64,000 nucleotides of DNA from contig CADABQ010000006.1 of assembly GCA_902786205.1 (NCBI GenBank), positions 62,001 to 126,000 of the forward strand. Reading direction: 5' to 3'. The translations under genes were made by a program, and so were the position numbers. The notes beneath the pieces were generated by a model, which made no database searches, had not been told where the DNA came from, and worked only from the letters and a program-made list of their open reading frames with translations. Shown here one piece after another: positions 54,150 to 63,951 of the stretch (positions within the stretch are counted from its first letter, which is position 1; each line of letters opens with the position of its first letter). The DNA comes from an uncultured Lachnospiraceae bacterium. Lineage in GTDB: Bacteria; Bacillota; Clostridia; Lachnospirales; Lachnospiraceae.

Positions 54150-55538
54150 CTAAAATTCCATCTTCTTTGCAAAATATTCTTTTAATTGTGTAATTGGAAT
54201 ACGCTCCTGTTCCATCGTATCTCTATCACGAACCGTAACTGCATGATCTTCTTCTGATTCGAAATCGTATGTAATACAGAATGGAGTTCCAATTTCATCC
54301 TGTCTTCTATAACGCTTTCCGATGTTTCCTCTATCATCAAATTCACAGTTATATTCTTTGCTTAATTCTGCATAAATTTTTTCTGCACCTTCATTTAACT
54401 TTTTAGATAATGGTAAAATACCAATCTTTACTGGTGCAATTGCAGGATGAAAATGAAGTACAGTACGAGTATCTCCACCTTCTAACTCCTCTTCATCATA
54501 TGCACTACATAAGAATGCCAATGTAACACGGTCTGCTCCCAAAGAAGGTTCAATGACATATGGAATATACTTTTCCTTTTTCTCATCATCAAAGTAATCC
54601 ATAGGCTCACCAGATGTATTTTGATGTTGTGTCAAATCATAATCTGTACGGTCTGCCACTCCCCATAATTCACCCCAGCCGAATGGAAATAAAAATTCAA
54701 TATCTGTGGTAGCTTTACTATAAAAACATAATTCTTCTGCCTGATGATCTCTGGCACGAATTTCATCTTCTTTAATACCAAGATTTGATAACCATGCCAA
54801 GCAAAATTCTTTCCAATAATGGAACCACTCTAAATCCGTTCCTGGTTCACAGAAAAATTCCAATTCCATCTGTTCAAACTCTCTTGTACGGAATGTAAAG
54901 TTACCTGGTGTAATTTCGTTTCGGAAAGACTTACCAATCTGACCAATACCAAAAGGAATTTTCTTTCTTGAAGTTCTCTGTACATTTTTAAAGTTTACAA
55001 AAATACCTTGTGCTGTCTCTGGTCTTAAATATACAGTATTTTTTGCATCCTCGGTTACACCCTGGAAGGTTTTAAACATAAGATTGAATTGACGGATTTC
55101 TGTAAAGTTATGTTTTCCACAAGATGGACAACAAATTTCTTTCTCTTTAATGTAATTTTCCATCTCTTCTTTTGACCATGCATCTACACTACCTTCTAAT
55201 TCAATGTTATTTTCCTGCATATATTCTTCAATCATTTTATCTGCACGAAAACGTTCATGACATTCTTTACAATCCATCAAAGGATCTGAAAAACCACCCA
55301 AATGACCTGAAGCTACCCATGTCTGTGGATTCATTAAAATTGCACAATCTACACCCACATTATATGGATTTTCCTGAATGAATTTTTTCCACCATGCACG
55401 TTTAATGTTATTCTTTAATTCCACTCCAAGATTACCATAATCCCAAGTATTTGCCAAACCACCATAGATTTCAGAACCTGGATATACAAAACCTCTTGCC
55501 TTTGCCAATGCTACGATTTTTTCCATCGTTTTTTCCAT
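54150..55538 (-). CDS. glyS: Glycyl-tRNA synthetase, single-chain dimeric type
   Basis: Class II synthetase of the alpha-2 type, not the GlyQ/GlyS tetramer. The 462-residue protein has motif patterns [38 protein letters not shown] and the C-terminal anticodon-binding domain. A zinc-type [11 protein letters not shown] insert lies near residue 145. The ATG at 55538 with GAAAGG upstream is preferred over the one at 55568. No T-box leader is visible upstream. Confidence 0.95.
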   Translation of the reverse strand: MEKTMEKIVALAKARGFVYPGSEIYGGLANTWDYGNLGVELKNNIKRAWWKKFIQENPYNVGVDCAILMNPQTWVASGHLGGFSDPLMDCKECHERFRADKMIEEYMQENNIELEGSVDAWSKEEMENYIKEKEICCPSCGKHNFTEIRQFNLMFKTFQGVTEDAKNTVYLRPETAQGIFVNFKNVQRTSRKKIPFGIGQIGKSFRNEITPGNFTFRTREFEQMELEFFCEPGTDLEWFHYWKEFCLAWLSNLGIKEDEIRARDHQAEELCFYSKATTDIEFLFPFGWGELWGVADRTDYDLTQHQNTSGEPMDYFDDEKKEKYIPYVIEPSLGADRVTLAFLCSAYDEEELEGGDTRTVLHFHPAIAPVKIGILPLSKKLNEGAEKIYAELSKEYNCEFDDRGNIGKRYRRQDEIGTPFCITYDFESEEDHAVTVRDRDTMEQERIPITQLKEYFAKKMEF

Positions 55539-55579
55539 TTTATTACCAACCTTTCTATTTAATATCAAAAATGCTACTA

Positions 55580-56173
55580 TTACTGAAAAGCAATCACCGC
55601 TATCTTTTCTCCTGTAGTCTGTATCAAATTGTCTCCTGTTAAATTTGCATCTGAATAATATTTAATAGCGCTGTCTAACTGAATACTCAATGCTTCTTCT
55701 ACAATCAAAAATTTTAAATCTCTATTTTTTAAAACAGTCTCCTTATCCACTTTGGAATCTTTTGCCGCATCCATAAATACATCTGGCAATACTATGTTTT
55801 CCTCCACTACTTTATCTACTGGTATCACTTGAAATTTTTCGCCCTGAAAAGCTTGATATGTATCAGCATTGTCAAATTTTAATAAAACCTTTGCAATTTG
55901 ATTTTTCACAGAAAAACCATGTAGGGATACCTCTCCGGAGTCTGATTTCTTCTTATACTCTTTAATTGCTTCTTTTATGTAATCTTTTAACTCAGATTTC
56001 GAATAATATTCTTTGTCTAGCTTTTCTACATTTACCAGTTCAATTTTGCCGCTTTTTTCAAGATATAACGTATCCTGTTCCGTTGTATCCATACGCAAAT
56101 GACTGGAACCTCCACAACCAGAAAGCAACAACATTCCAATCAGGCACACTGAACATGCGACTTTTCTTCCCAT
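55580..56173 (-). CDS. Putative lipoprotein of unknown function
   Basis: 197 residues with a lipoprotein signal: hydrophobic stretch then lipobox LLSGC with Cys20. The mature part is Lys/Glu/Asp-rich, with alternating helix and strand and no motif I recognise. It lies between recO and glyS, 41 bases ahead of glyS, so it may be in the recO transcript. I do not recognise the family. Confidence 0.75.
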   Translation of the reverse strand: MGRKVACSVCLIGMLLLSGCGGSSHLRMDTTEQDTLYLEKSGKIELVNVEKLDKEYYSKSELKDYIKEAIKEYKKKSDSGEVSLHGFSVKNQIAKVLLKFDNADTYQAFQGEKFQVIPVDKVVEENIVLPDVFMDAAKDSKVDKETVLKNRDLKFLIVEEALSIQLDSAIKYYSDANLTGDNLIQTTGEKIAVIAFQ

Positions 56174-56225
56174 CTTTTTGTATCCTTTCTATCTGTACAA
56201 TAGTTTCATTGTACTATCACATTCT

Positions 56226-57032
56226 TCATTTTTCAAGCCTTTTTTGCTTTCTGAAATCTTCCTTTTCGAAAGAAGATGTGAATACATCTAACATTTCTAA
56301 GGAGTGAAATTGTCCCTGTGCATAGCATGCCATATACTGTTTTGCTACCTCTTTTAATTCTCTCAGCGAATCAGGCTCAAGCAGGAAGGTATAAAGCTTC
56401 TCCACACTACTGGTAACAATATATTGTAACGCATAGACTGTAGTTGCTGATATGACCAGCAGATCTGATACCTGACTTACACATTCTTTGCAAATCATCC
56501 CTCCTGCCTTACTGGAAAATCCACCCAAAAACACCTGATGTAAATCTTTTTGCTTTCTTTTACATTTTACACAAGAAAACATCTCCGGCATTTCTCCATT
56601 AAAACACAATGCCTTAATTTCAAATATATCACGCACAAGTTCATCTGGTATTTTAGGAAATGCAAGTGCCACAAAAGATTGGTACAACAATTTCAACAAC
56701 CCGGTTGCCTCCATATTTTCGTAAGTCAGATAAGCAGCCACTTCACAAAAATAAGAAGCATATGTTATTTTTATCAAATCCCCCTTAACTTCTTCGAAAT
56801 AGTTTGAAATCTCCGCACTGTTGACCGTGTAAGAATTACGCCCCTGATAAAGCGTAAATGTACCAAATGCAAATGGTTGTCCGGCTGCCATTAAGGCACT
56901 ATTTGCCCTCCTTGCACCTTTTGCAAATGCTGAAATTCTTCCTCTTTCCTTTGTAAGAAGCACAATCCTTTTATCATATTCCCCAATCGGCATCGCTGAC
57001 AATACCATCCCTGTCACCGTTTCCAGATTCAT
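56226..57032 (-). CDS. recO: DNA repair protein RecO
   Basis: Recombination mediator that loads RecA with RecR. The 268-residue protein has an N-terminal OB fold (TVTGMVLSAMPIGEYDKRIVLL), a helical domain and a zinc finger (CVKCKRKQK ... CKEC). The ATG at 57032 follows AAGGAG at nine bases. The start lies inside the small upstream gene, so the two overlap by 59 bases in different frames. Confidence 0.93.
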   Translation of the reverse strand: MNLETVTGMVLSAMPIGEYDKRIVLLTKERGRISAFAKGARRANSALMAAGQPFAFGTFTLYQGRNSYTVNSAEISNYFEEVKGDLIKITYASYFCEVAAYLTYENMEATGLLKLLYQSFVALAFPKIPDELVRDIFEIKALCFNGEMPEMFSCVKCKRKQKDLHQVFLGGFSSKAGGMICKECVSQVSDLLVISATTVYALQYIVTSSVEKLYTFLLEPDSLRELKEVAKQYMACYAQGQFHSLEMLDVFTSSFEKEDFRKQKRLEK

Positions 57033-57141
57033 TTTGCCCTGCTCCTTCACTATCTGTTGTACTATATTTTGTCTGCACATAGTCCAAATAATCTGTTACA
57101 AAACCTGTCTCTTCAAATTTCTTCCAATATTCGTTTCTCAT
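56974..57141 (-). CDS. YqzL-like small protein overlapping recO
   Basis: A 55-residue frame with AAAGGA ahead of its ATG. The N-terminus YWKKFEETGFVTDYLDY lines up with Bacillus YqzL (WKVFSQTGNIDTYLLF: shared W-K-x-F-x2-T-G-x4-Y-L), and the place between era and recO is the same. The acidic Gly/Asn/Asp-rich tail overlaps the recO start. The function of YqzL is unknown. Overlap suggests translational coupling. Confidence 0.75.
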   Translation of the reverse strand: MRNEYWKKFEETGFVTDYLDYVQTKYSTTDSEGAGQNESGNGDRDGIVSDADWGI

Positions 57142-57215
57142 TTTTTCGTTCCTTTCTTTCGCATGAAATCACTATTTGCACCTTCTACTAAATAGCTTTT
57201 CCCATTCTCCTATCC

Positions 57216-57305
57216 TTATACAGAAAGTCCCTTTCCAAAATGACCCATTCTTCCCTGCATTCCACCTAAACTAAATGTAAGTTCCAGACCATGCTCTGCA
57301 AATTA
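57216..57305 (-). other. Protein-like intergenic stretch between era and yqzL/recO
   Basis: 28 open codons between two stops on the minus strand (57219-57302), reading FSLGGMQGRMGHFGKGLSV near the end. There is no start codon at its head. Just beyond lie CGTTACAATTCGCA (57353-57366), GTTACA/TGTAAC motifs and a TAATATAAT. It resembles the other coding-like intergenic stretches in this window. Confidence 0.35.
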
Positions 57306-57400
57306 TCAAGTTCACATAAACATTTCCTGTAACTACCAATTATATTACGTTACAATTCGCAGATATGTAAACTGTAACATATTTACATTCTCAAGCAAAA

Positions 57401-58306
57401 TCAATAATCTGTATCTCTATACCCATAATTTTTCAACAAAAAGTCACTGTCACGCCAATCCTTTTTCACTTTTACCCACAACTGTAAATTTACTTGAATA
57501 TCTAATAAACTTTCAATTTCTACACGTGCCTTTGATCCAATCTTTTTCAACATGGCACCTTTCTTACCGATAATAATTCCTTTATGAGAATCACGCTCAC
57601 ATATAATGGTAGCCTCAATGTCCATTATTTTTCCATTTTTTCTTTCCTTCATCCGTTCAATCGAAACAGCAATTCCATGTGGAATTTCATCACTAAGCAA
57701 TCTTAATGCCTTTTCACGAATCAATTCTGCTACGATTTGTCTTTCCGGTTGATCGGTAATGGTATCTTCATCGTAAAATTGTGGTCCTTCCTGCAAATAC
57801 GAAAACAATGTATCCACCAAATGTTGTGCATTTTCACCATTTAATGCAGAAACCGGAACAATTTCTTTAAAATCATGAATTTGACTATACGCAGCAATCA
57901 CAGCAAGCAATTCTTCTTTTTTTACGGTATCAATTTTATTGATTGCTAAAATAACCGGAGTATTTACCTTTTTTAGCTGCTCTGCAATATGTCTCTCGCC
58001 TGCACCAATAAATGTAGTAGGCTCTACAAGCCATAATACCACATCTACTTCTTTCAATGTACGCTCTGCAACATTTACCATATATTCTCCAAGCTTATTT
58101 TTTGCCTTATGAATACCTGGCGTATCCAAAAAAATAATTTGACCTCTTTCATCCGTAAAAACTGTTTGGATTCGATTTCTAGTCGTTTGCGGTTTACTTG
58201 AAGTAATGGCAATCTTTTGCCCTATAATCTGATTCATTAAGGTAGACTTTCCTACATTTGGTCTTCCAATTAACGTTACAAAACCGGACTTAAATTTATT
58301 TTTCAC
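57401..58306 (-). CDS. era: GTPase Era
   Basis: Essential GTPase that binds the 3' end of 16S rRNA during 30S assembly. The 301-residue protein has G1 GRPNVGKST (14-22), G3 FLDTPGIHK, G4 NKID, and a C-terminal KH domain with GIIIGKKGAMLKKIG. It lies upstream of the yqzL-like gene and recO, the classic order. Confidence 0.97.
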   Translation of the reverse strand: MKNKFKSGFVTLIGRPNVGKSTLMNQIIGQKIAITSSKPQTTRNRIQTVFTDERGQIIFLDTPGIHKAKNKLGEYMVNVAERTLKEVDVVLWLVEPTTFIGAGERHIAEQLKKVNTPVILAINKIDTVKKEELLAVIAAYSQIHDFKEIVPVSALNGENAQHLVDTLFSYLQEGPQFYDEDTITDQPERQIVAELIREKALRLLSDEIPHGIAVSIERMKERKNGKIMDIEATIICERDSHKGIIIGKKGAMLKKIGSKARVEIESLLDIQVNLQLWVKVKKDWRDSDFLLKNYGYRDTDY

Positions 58307-58391
58307 AAACTTCTCCTCTTCTCTGATCTATCTTTATTGTTTCTTTCTTATCGCTTACAATAATAACACTAACTGCCTTTGACACTTTCTA

Positions 58392-58420
58392 AACGGTAAC
58401 CATTTTTAATGATTACCGTT
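58392..58420 (-). terminator. Hairpin after the insulinase-type peptidase gene
   Basis: AACGGTAA-CATT pairs with AATG-TTACCGTT, loop of three bases, eleven bases behind the gene. It has little T tract on the minus strand, so it may be a weak terminator or a 3' stabiliser. Confidence 0.5.
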
Positions 58421-58431
58421 CTACGAAAGGA

Positions 58432-61371
58432 TTACAACAAACTTGTTATATTTTCAAACAAATCTTTGCTTTCTTCTATTTTGTTTTCATTTCCAATTAC
58501 ACATAGATTTCCCTGTTCCACAAACGCTTTTACGATTGGTGCCAATGCACGGATATCTTCCTGTGTTACTGCAAGCACATCATTTCGAATTTTCTGTAAA
58601 TATTCCTCTGTCATACCATTCATATATGCGTTAAAAGAACGTGTTCCAACTGCAGATGGAGTTAAAGGTGTATCTAAATTACTAATTGCACCTATCATAT
58701 ATTTTGTCATATCTCGATCACTTACAGTAAAATTCTCAATATATTGGTATGCCTTTTCATAAATAGCATTGGTTTCCTGTAACCCAGGATCTCGATAAGA
58801 TACAAAATATGCATTTCCTGTAACCGCAAACCCGCACATACATCCATATGCGCCACCTTTCACGCGTACATTATTCCAAAGATAATCATATCCCATAATG
58901 ACTTTTAATACCTGCAATGCCCCATGATAAGATAGACCGGCATCGTAAAAATTTCCACTGCGGGCTACGTACTGAACCTGTCCTGCATACTTAAATCCTT
59001 CTTGCTTTCCATGGGAAACAACAGAAATATCTGCTTTTGGCTCTTGCTCTGTACGTCTTTCCTTTACTGTTTCCAAAAATGCAGGGAGTTCCTCTACAAA
59101 TGCCTTGTAACCTTCTTCATCTGCGGTCAAACTTATCAACATATGTTCCTTATCTAAGGAATACAGTAAAATTTGTTGAAAGGTTTTCTTTAACATTTCT
59201 GCTCGTTCTGCAAAATTCTCTTCTAAATCACACAAAAATTTATAATATGCAATTCCTTCCATTTCATCGTTCAATTTTGCCAAATCAGAAAAATAGCTCA
59301 TGGAACGAGTAAGTGCAACCGTATGTCCACTTCCATTTAATTTCATCTGTAAACGTGATTTTGCCTCTGTTATAATTTCTAGCAAACGTTTATTATCGGA
59401 AAAATCAGTAGAAAATACCATTTCTTTTATTAGCGACATGGCTTTTTTTACATTTTCATACAAAACTTTCGTACGCAATTCAAAGGTAAGTTTATACTCA
59501 TCCTTCTTTCCAACTTGACTATACGTATTGATATCCGCAAGCAAACCACCTGTATAAATATTAGTTTCATTACTAAACTCTAAGTAGGTATGTTCTTCCG
59601 TATTCATATAGCCTAATACAGTTGTAAGCAAAGAAAGGTAAGGTGCTAATTCTTTTAACTCTCCTATATCAAATACAAACTTTATATACGCAATTCCATT
59701 TGTATAAACATCCTGGAATATAAGCTTATGACCACTTACTTCTCTCTCCTGACTAATCAGTGGACGCACTTCTTTTTTCATATCTGCTCGCGTAAGCATT
59801 GGAATGGTTTTTAACTCTTCCTGCGTGGATGGTTCCTCCTGATATGCTTTCAATGCCTTTGTATCAGTTACAAGTTGCTCTAATTCTTTCTGAGATAAAG
59901 AAGCCTTATACTTTGCCAACTTCTCTGCAACCTCTGCATCTTTTTTCGCAGTAAGCCCTTCCTCCGGTTTTACAATAACAATTGTACTATGATTATTGTT
60001 TAAAAGATATTTCTCAATTAATTTTTCAAAATAACCAGTATTAATTTGCTTTTTCAGAAAAGCAAATGTATCATTTGCTAATATATGCGTAAAAATTTCT
60101 GTGTCACTATATAACCAGCTATCAAACATCTGTAAACCATACATAAGTCCCTTTGGATAAGAGCCAAAATCAGCCTCTCTATATTTAAACTCATAATAAG
60201 TAATGGCTGCCAATAACGCATTCTCGTCCAAGCCCTCTTTTACAAGTTTTTGAAGGGTGTCCGTAAGCACCTGCATAAAATGCTCTTTTTCTTCTTCGTT
60301 TGTATCCTTTGCAATAATAGAAAATACAGGCTGTAAAATTCCATTATCATAAGAGCTAAGAATATCTTTTCCAATACCCGCATCTAAAAGTGCCTGCTTT
60401 AATGGGGCACCTGGATTATCAATCAAAACATACTCCAAAATTTGGAAAGCTACATATAACCGTTTATTTAGGGAAGTATCTACAACTGTATTATAACTGA
60501 TATAGGTTTTATCTTTTACATTTTCCCCTTCTGTTAATGGATAAGAATCCACAATTTCCTTTGTTTTTGAAAATGGCTTCTGTAATTGGATTTCAGAATG
60601 CACTGGTGCACAAGAAAAATGTTTTAAATATTTTTCATCCATCCATTGCAATTTTTCTTCTACATCCATATCTCCATATAAATAAATATAACTGTTACTT
60701 GGATGATAATATTTTTTATGAAACGCAAGATAATTTTCATAGGTAAGAGACGGAATATCCTTCGGATCTCCACCAGATTCCACACCATATGCTGTATCCG
60801 GGAACAAAGAGGACTGTATCAAACGATACAATTGTTGTTCTGGCGAAGAAAAAGCCCCTTTCATCTCATTATATACAACACCATTATACGTAATGGCATC
60901 CTCAACATTTTCTAATTCATAATGCCATCCTTCCTGCTTAAAAATCTCCTCTTTTTTGTATATATTAGGATAGAACACAGCATCCATATATACATGCATT
61001 AAATTTTGAAAATCCTTATCGTTACAACTTGCAATCGGATATACAGTCTTATCCGGATAGGTCATTGCATTCAAAAAAGTATTTAGAGAACCTTTGACTA
61101 ATTCCACAAAGGGATCTTTGACAGGAAACTCTCTGGAACCACACAGCACAGTATGTTCCACAATATGTGCAACACCAGTAGAATCTTCTGGTGGAGTACG
61201 AAAACCAATTGAAAATACTTTGTTCACATCATCATTTGAAATAACCGCTACTTTAGCACCTGTTTTTTTATGTTTTAAAACATACCCCATGCTATTTAAG
61301 TCTGCTAAATTTTCTTTTTTTACAAGTTCATACGCTTTTATATTTTCTAAATTAATCATTCCATTTTTCAA
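58432..61371 (-). CDS. M16C insulinase-like zinc peptidase (PreP/Cym1 type)
   Basis: Large zinc peptidase that degrades peptides inside a closed chamber. The 979-residue protein has the inverted zinc motif HIVEH (69-73) with third ligand Glu169 in YNEMKGAFSSPEQ. Two homologous halves and the M16C-associated middle domain are present. No signal peptide is seen, so it is probably cytoplasmic. The start is TTG at 61371 with AAAGGTG ahead; an ATG four codons later has no good site. Confidence 0.93.
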   Translation of the reverse strand: MKNGMINLENIKAYELVKKENLADLNSMGYVLKHKKTGAKVAVISNDDVNKVFSIGFRTPPEDSTGVAHIVEHTVLCGSREFPVKDPFVELVKGSLNTFLNAMTYPDKTVYPIASCNDKDFQNLMHVYMDAVFYPNIYKKEEIFKQEGWHYELENVEDAITYNGVVYNEMKGAFSSPEQQLYRLIQSSLFPDTAYGVESGGDPKDIPSLTYENYLAFHKKYYHPSNSYIYLYGDMDVEEKLQWMDEKYLKHFSCAPVHSEIQLQKPFSKTKEIVDSYPLTEGENVKDKTYISYNTVVDTSLNKRLYVAFQILEYVLIDNPGAPLKQALLDAGIGKDILSSYDNGILQPVFSIIAKDTNEEEKEHFMQVLTDTLQKLVKEGLDENALLAAITYYEFKYREADFGSYPKGLMYGLQMFDSWLYSDTEIFTHILANDTFAFLKKQINTGYFEKLIEKYLLNNNHSTIVIVKPEEGLTAKKDAEVAEKLAKYKASLSQKELEQLVTDTKALKAYQEEPSTQEELKTIPMLTRADMKKEVRPLISQEREVSGHKLIFQDVYTNGIAYIKFVFDIGELKELAPYLSLLTTVLGYMNTEEHTYLEFSNETNIYTGGLLADINTYSQVGKKDEYKLTFELRTKVLYENVKKAMSLIKEMVFSTDFSDNKRLLEIITEAKSRLQMKLNGSGHTVALTRSMSYFSDLAKLNDEMEGIAYYKFLCDLEENFAERAEMLKKTFQQILLYSLDKEHMLISLTADEEGYKAFVEELPAFLETVKERRTEQEPKADISVVSHGKQEGFKYAGQVQYVARSGNFYDAGLSYHGALQVLKVIMGYDYLWNNVRVKGGAYGCMCGFAVTGNAYFVSYRDPGLQETNAIYEKAYQYIENFTVSDRDMTKYMIGAISNLDTPLTPSAVGTRSFNAYMNGMTEEYLQKIRNDVLAVTQEDIRALAPIVKAFVEQGNLCVIGNENKIEESKDLFENITSLL

Positions 61372-61502
61372 CGTCTTTTCACCTTTACTCTCTTTTATTT
61401 TTCATCACTGTTGACAGTATACCATAATTGCAATTTACTGTCATGCAAAAACAATGGTCTTGCTTTTTTTCTCCCCTTTTTATTCTTTTGCATTTTTCAC
61501 AA

Positions 61503-61532
61503 ATTATATCATCTTTTTCTTTCTGTTTTCAA
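61503..61532 (-). promoter_or_regulatory. Sigma-A promoter of the insulinase-like gene
   Basis: Minus-strand TTGAAA (61527-61532), an 18-base spacer and perfect TATAAT (61503-61508), in the 319-base divergent region shared with the cold shock gene. Confidence 0.65.
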
Positions 61533-61560
61533 CATTTTTTCCATTATTTACACAAAAAAA

Positions 61561-61607
61561 TTGACTTTTTTTGCAAAATATGATAATTTAGTAACGTGTG
61601 TTATACT
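61561..61607 (+). promoter_or_regulatory. Candidate promoter of the cold shock gene
   Basis: An extended -10 TG-T-TATACT (61599-61607) without a good -35; a TTGACT stands further upstream at 61561. It implies a leader of about 75 bases, as is common for cold shock genes. Confidence 0.4.
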
Positions 61608-61690
61608 TTTATTGCAAAATTATGCTATGCAATTCATAGTAAAATGGGGTGTAATAATTGCACACGAAAAAATATTTAGGAGGCTTTTTT

Positions 61691-61888
61691 ATGAAAGGTA
61701 CAGTAAAATGGTTTAATGCTAAGAAGGGATTTGGGTTTATTTCTGATGAAGAAGGAAAAGATATTTTTGTTCATTTTTCAGCATTAAACATGGATGGATT
61801 CAAGGTTTTAGACGACGGAGACAGCGTTGAATTTGATGTAATTGACGGAGAAAAGGGACCACAAGCTACAAATGTAACAAAATTGTAA
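61691..61888 (+). CDS. Cold shock protein, CspA family
   Basis: A 65-residue single OB-fold RNA chaperone. It has RNP1 KGFGFI (12-17) and RNP2 IFVHF (25-29), and the opening [16 protein letters not shown] is canonical. TAGGAGG precedes the ATG at 61691; an in-frame upstream ATG lacks a site. A small AATCGT/ACGATT hairpin lies 20 bases downstream. Confidence 0.97.
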   Translation: MKGTVKWFNAKKGFGFISDEEGKDIFVHFSALNMDGFKVLDDGDSVEFDVIDGEKGPQATNVTKL

Positions 61889-61906
61889 TTTAGAATATTA
61901 AGTTTT

Positions 61907-62104
61907 CTAATCGTATTTACGATTTGTCACTTTTATCATAATATTATAATTGGACATTCTAGTGTACTGTATGATTGCTATTTGATAAAATCGTACAAAA
62001 GATCCATTTGTCTGCAAAGCGGTCAAAAGCAGCGATGCAGTGGCATCGTTGATAAAATCCACTATGCTAAACAAGGAAATTTTCCTAAATAGCAGTGTTT
62101 TCAT
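61907..62104 (-). other. Structured intergenic region with doubtful 65-codon frame
   Basis: A minus-strand frame from an ATG at 62104 reads plausibly (SLFSIVDFINDATASLLLTA) but has no ribosome-binding site. The DNA also holds hairpins CGATGC/GCATCG (62033-62048) and GCTA-AGGAA/TTCCT-TAGC (62066-62093). CTAGTGTACTGTAT at 61959 echoes CTAGTGCACTGCGT at 14680. It looks more like a repeat than a gene. The rest of 61889-62319 holds two terminators. Confidence 0.35.
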
Positions 62105-62150
62105 ACATTAGTACCAATTATAAAATCATTACTTGAATTTTACGATAAGA

Positions 62151-62200
62151 AAGAGGCTACCACAATAAGGATTGCAAAATCATTATTGTGGTAGCCTCTT
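62151..62200. terminator. Strong bidirectional terminator
   Basis: A perfect 18-bp stem (62151-62168 with 62183-62200), 14-base loop and T/A flanks. It closes the cold shock region. Confidence 0.75.
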
Positions 62201-62276
62201 TTGCTATTTGCCCAACTTTCTAAAAGCTTTCTCACATTTTTTGACACCGTGTAAAGAATTTTCTATAACGTAAAAA

Positions 62277-62312
62277 AAAGGAGCTGTGCAATTTTATTGC
62301 ACTAGCCCCTTT
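62277..62312 (-). terminator. Terminator of the NlpC/P60 gene
   Basis: AAAGGGGCTAGTGCAAT pairs with ATTGCACAGCTCCTTT on the minus strand, followed by a T8 run. It starts seven bases after the stop. Confidence 0.85.
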
Positions 62313-62319
62313 CCACTCT

Positions 62320-63825
62320 TTAATCAATTACATTTACAGCTTTATATGGTGTACGATAATTCCATGCGCTGGTTGTAATACCAGATTTAGAAGACTTTGC
62401 ATGCACAATCTTGTTATCTCCCATATAAATAGCAACATGTCCAATTCTTCCTAAATCTTTGTCATAATAAAACAATAGATCACCTGGTTGTAATTCCGAA
62501 AATGAAATTTCTTTTCCATTCTGTGCCTGTAACCAAGAACATCTTGCTAAATTATATCCATATTTTTTGTAAATCAAATTTACAAATCCAGAACAATCTG
62601 TTCCTTTTGTCAAGCTGTTTCCACCCCATACATATGGATTACCCACATATTGTAACGCACAATTTACAATCTCTGTTCTCTTTTTAGACACCTTTCCGTC
62701 ATTTTTTATCTGAATATTAGTATTTTCCTGGTTATTTTCTAGTTTTTTCTGTTCAGCACTCACCGCTGCTTCATTAATTTTTACACCATCAATAGAAATT
62801 TGTGCCTTTAGATTTTCACATTTCATATATCCTTGGCTACCATCTTTCAGTGTTACTAAGGCAACATCATCTTGAACATTCTTTATTTGACAAGCTACAT
62901 TATTCTCTAATAACCCTGTTACCTTTTTATCCTCAGATTGAGCAGATACCTTGCAATATTCTCGCTTCATATAATTCTTTTCACCATCGCAACTAACCTC
63001 TATCCAATTCTTTTCTACCTGCGCAACATTCAGTTTTGTATCCTTTTTCACAGTCTTTACGATGTTGCTCTTATTCTGTTTAACTTGAGCCATTTTTATG
63101 TAATCTTTGGACATATATCCAACTGTTCCGTTATATTTAACTTTTATCCATTCTTTTTTCTCTTTTGATAAAATTGTTAAATAGGTACCTTTTTTCAAAA
63201 CAGCCTTAATTGGTGATTTTGTAGATGCCTTTTTTCTAAGACGAAGTGCTGGCACATCTACAACTGCCTTTTCCACTGTTTCATATTCATTCTTAATTGT
63301 TTTTGCGGATGATTTTGTAGCATAGAGTGTCGCCGTTTTCTTTACTTTTCCGTCCATATTATAAGTAGCTGCATCTGCTCTTGCACTCTTTTTGGTTTTA
63401 TAAACCTTTGAAAAAGATTCTTCTGTTTGCACTGCCTCTACAGAAAACTTGTTCAAATTATTTTTTATATATTTTTTTAAGTTGTTTCCTGTGAGAATAT
63501 ATTTGGAATACACATAACCAATCTGTCCATTCACATCTACCTTTGTCCACTCCCCTTTTGAAGATAAACAAGTTACAGTATCTCCTGGTTTTAGTTTGCC
63601 AATAATAGTTGAGGACGAAGAAGGCTGATAGCGAATATTCAAAAAACTGTTTACGTTTGCAGCTAACATTTTTTCTGGTACACTTACCGTTAAATCCCCT
63701 ACTTTTATTTCCATATTATCTGCATTTGAAATAAATCTTTGCTCTATAAAATTCCCAACAAATACTGTGCTGGCAATACATGCTGCACAAGTAACTGCTG
63801 CTACTCCCTTTTTTACTCGTTTCAT
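62320..63825 (-). CDS. Secreted NlpC/P60 peptidoglycan hydrolase with SH3 domains
   Basis: Cleaves stem peptides of peptidoglycan. The 501 residues comprise a signal peptide (about 1-35), a first bacterial SH3 domain (about 55-112), further SH3-like repeats (about 188-245, 250-295, 300-340), a linker, and the NlpC/P60 domain with catalytic Cys411 (TDCSGF), His463 (GHVAIY) and His475 (VHAKS). The ATG at 63825 lies seven bases after AAGGAG; a TTG one codon earlier is closer to the site. It is a monocistronic unit. Confidence 0.93.
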   Translation of the reverse strand: MKRVKKGVAAVTCAACIASTVFVGNFIEQRFISNADNMEIKVGDLTVSVPEKMLAANVNSFLNIRYQPSSSSTIIGKLKPGDTVTCLSSKGEWTKVDVNGQIGYVYSKYILTGNNLKKYIKNNLNKFSVEAVQTEESFSKVYKTKKSARADAATYNMDGKVKKTATLYATKSSAKTIKNEYETVEKAVVDVPALRLRKKASTKSPIKAVLKKGTYLTILSKEKKEWIKVKYNGTVGYMSKDYIKMAQVKQNKSNIVKTVKKDTKLNVAQVEKNWIEVSCDGEKNYMKREYCKVSAQSEDKKVTGLLENNVACQIKNVQDDVALVTLKDGSQGYMKCENLKAQISIDGVKINEAAVSAEQKKLENNQENTNIQIKNDGKVSKKRTEIVNCALQYVGNPYVWGGNSLTKGTDCSGFVNLIYKKYGYNLARCSWLQAQNGKEISFSELQPGDLLFYYDKDLGRIGHVAIYMGDNKIVHAKSSKSGITTSAWNYRTPYKAVNVID

Positions 63826-63922
63826 CAAATCACTCCTTCTCCTCTTTCCTTTATGATAGCGTTTTCTTAATGATCACATATTTTTAACTGTAATCATCCA
63901 TTTCCGCATATAATCTCTATAT

Positions 63923-63951
63923 TTTATATTATACGATTATCTCTTTGTTAA
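63923..63951 (-). promoter_or_regulatory. Sigma-A promoter of the NlpC/P60 gene
   Basis: Minus-strand TTAACA (63946-63951), a 17-base spacer and TATAAA (63923-63928), about 100 bases upstream of the gene. Confidence 0.55.

Noticed and set aside
55539..55579. Possible T-box before glyS
   Set aside because: The gap is too short and there is no GGGTGG-type antiterminator sequence. None was seen before argS or pheA either.
62104..62160. Upstream start for a gene at 61907-62104
   Set aside because: No Shine-Dalgarno ahead of the ATG, and the region is hairpin-rich; kept only as an element.
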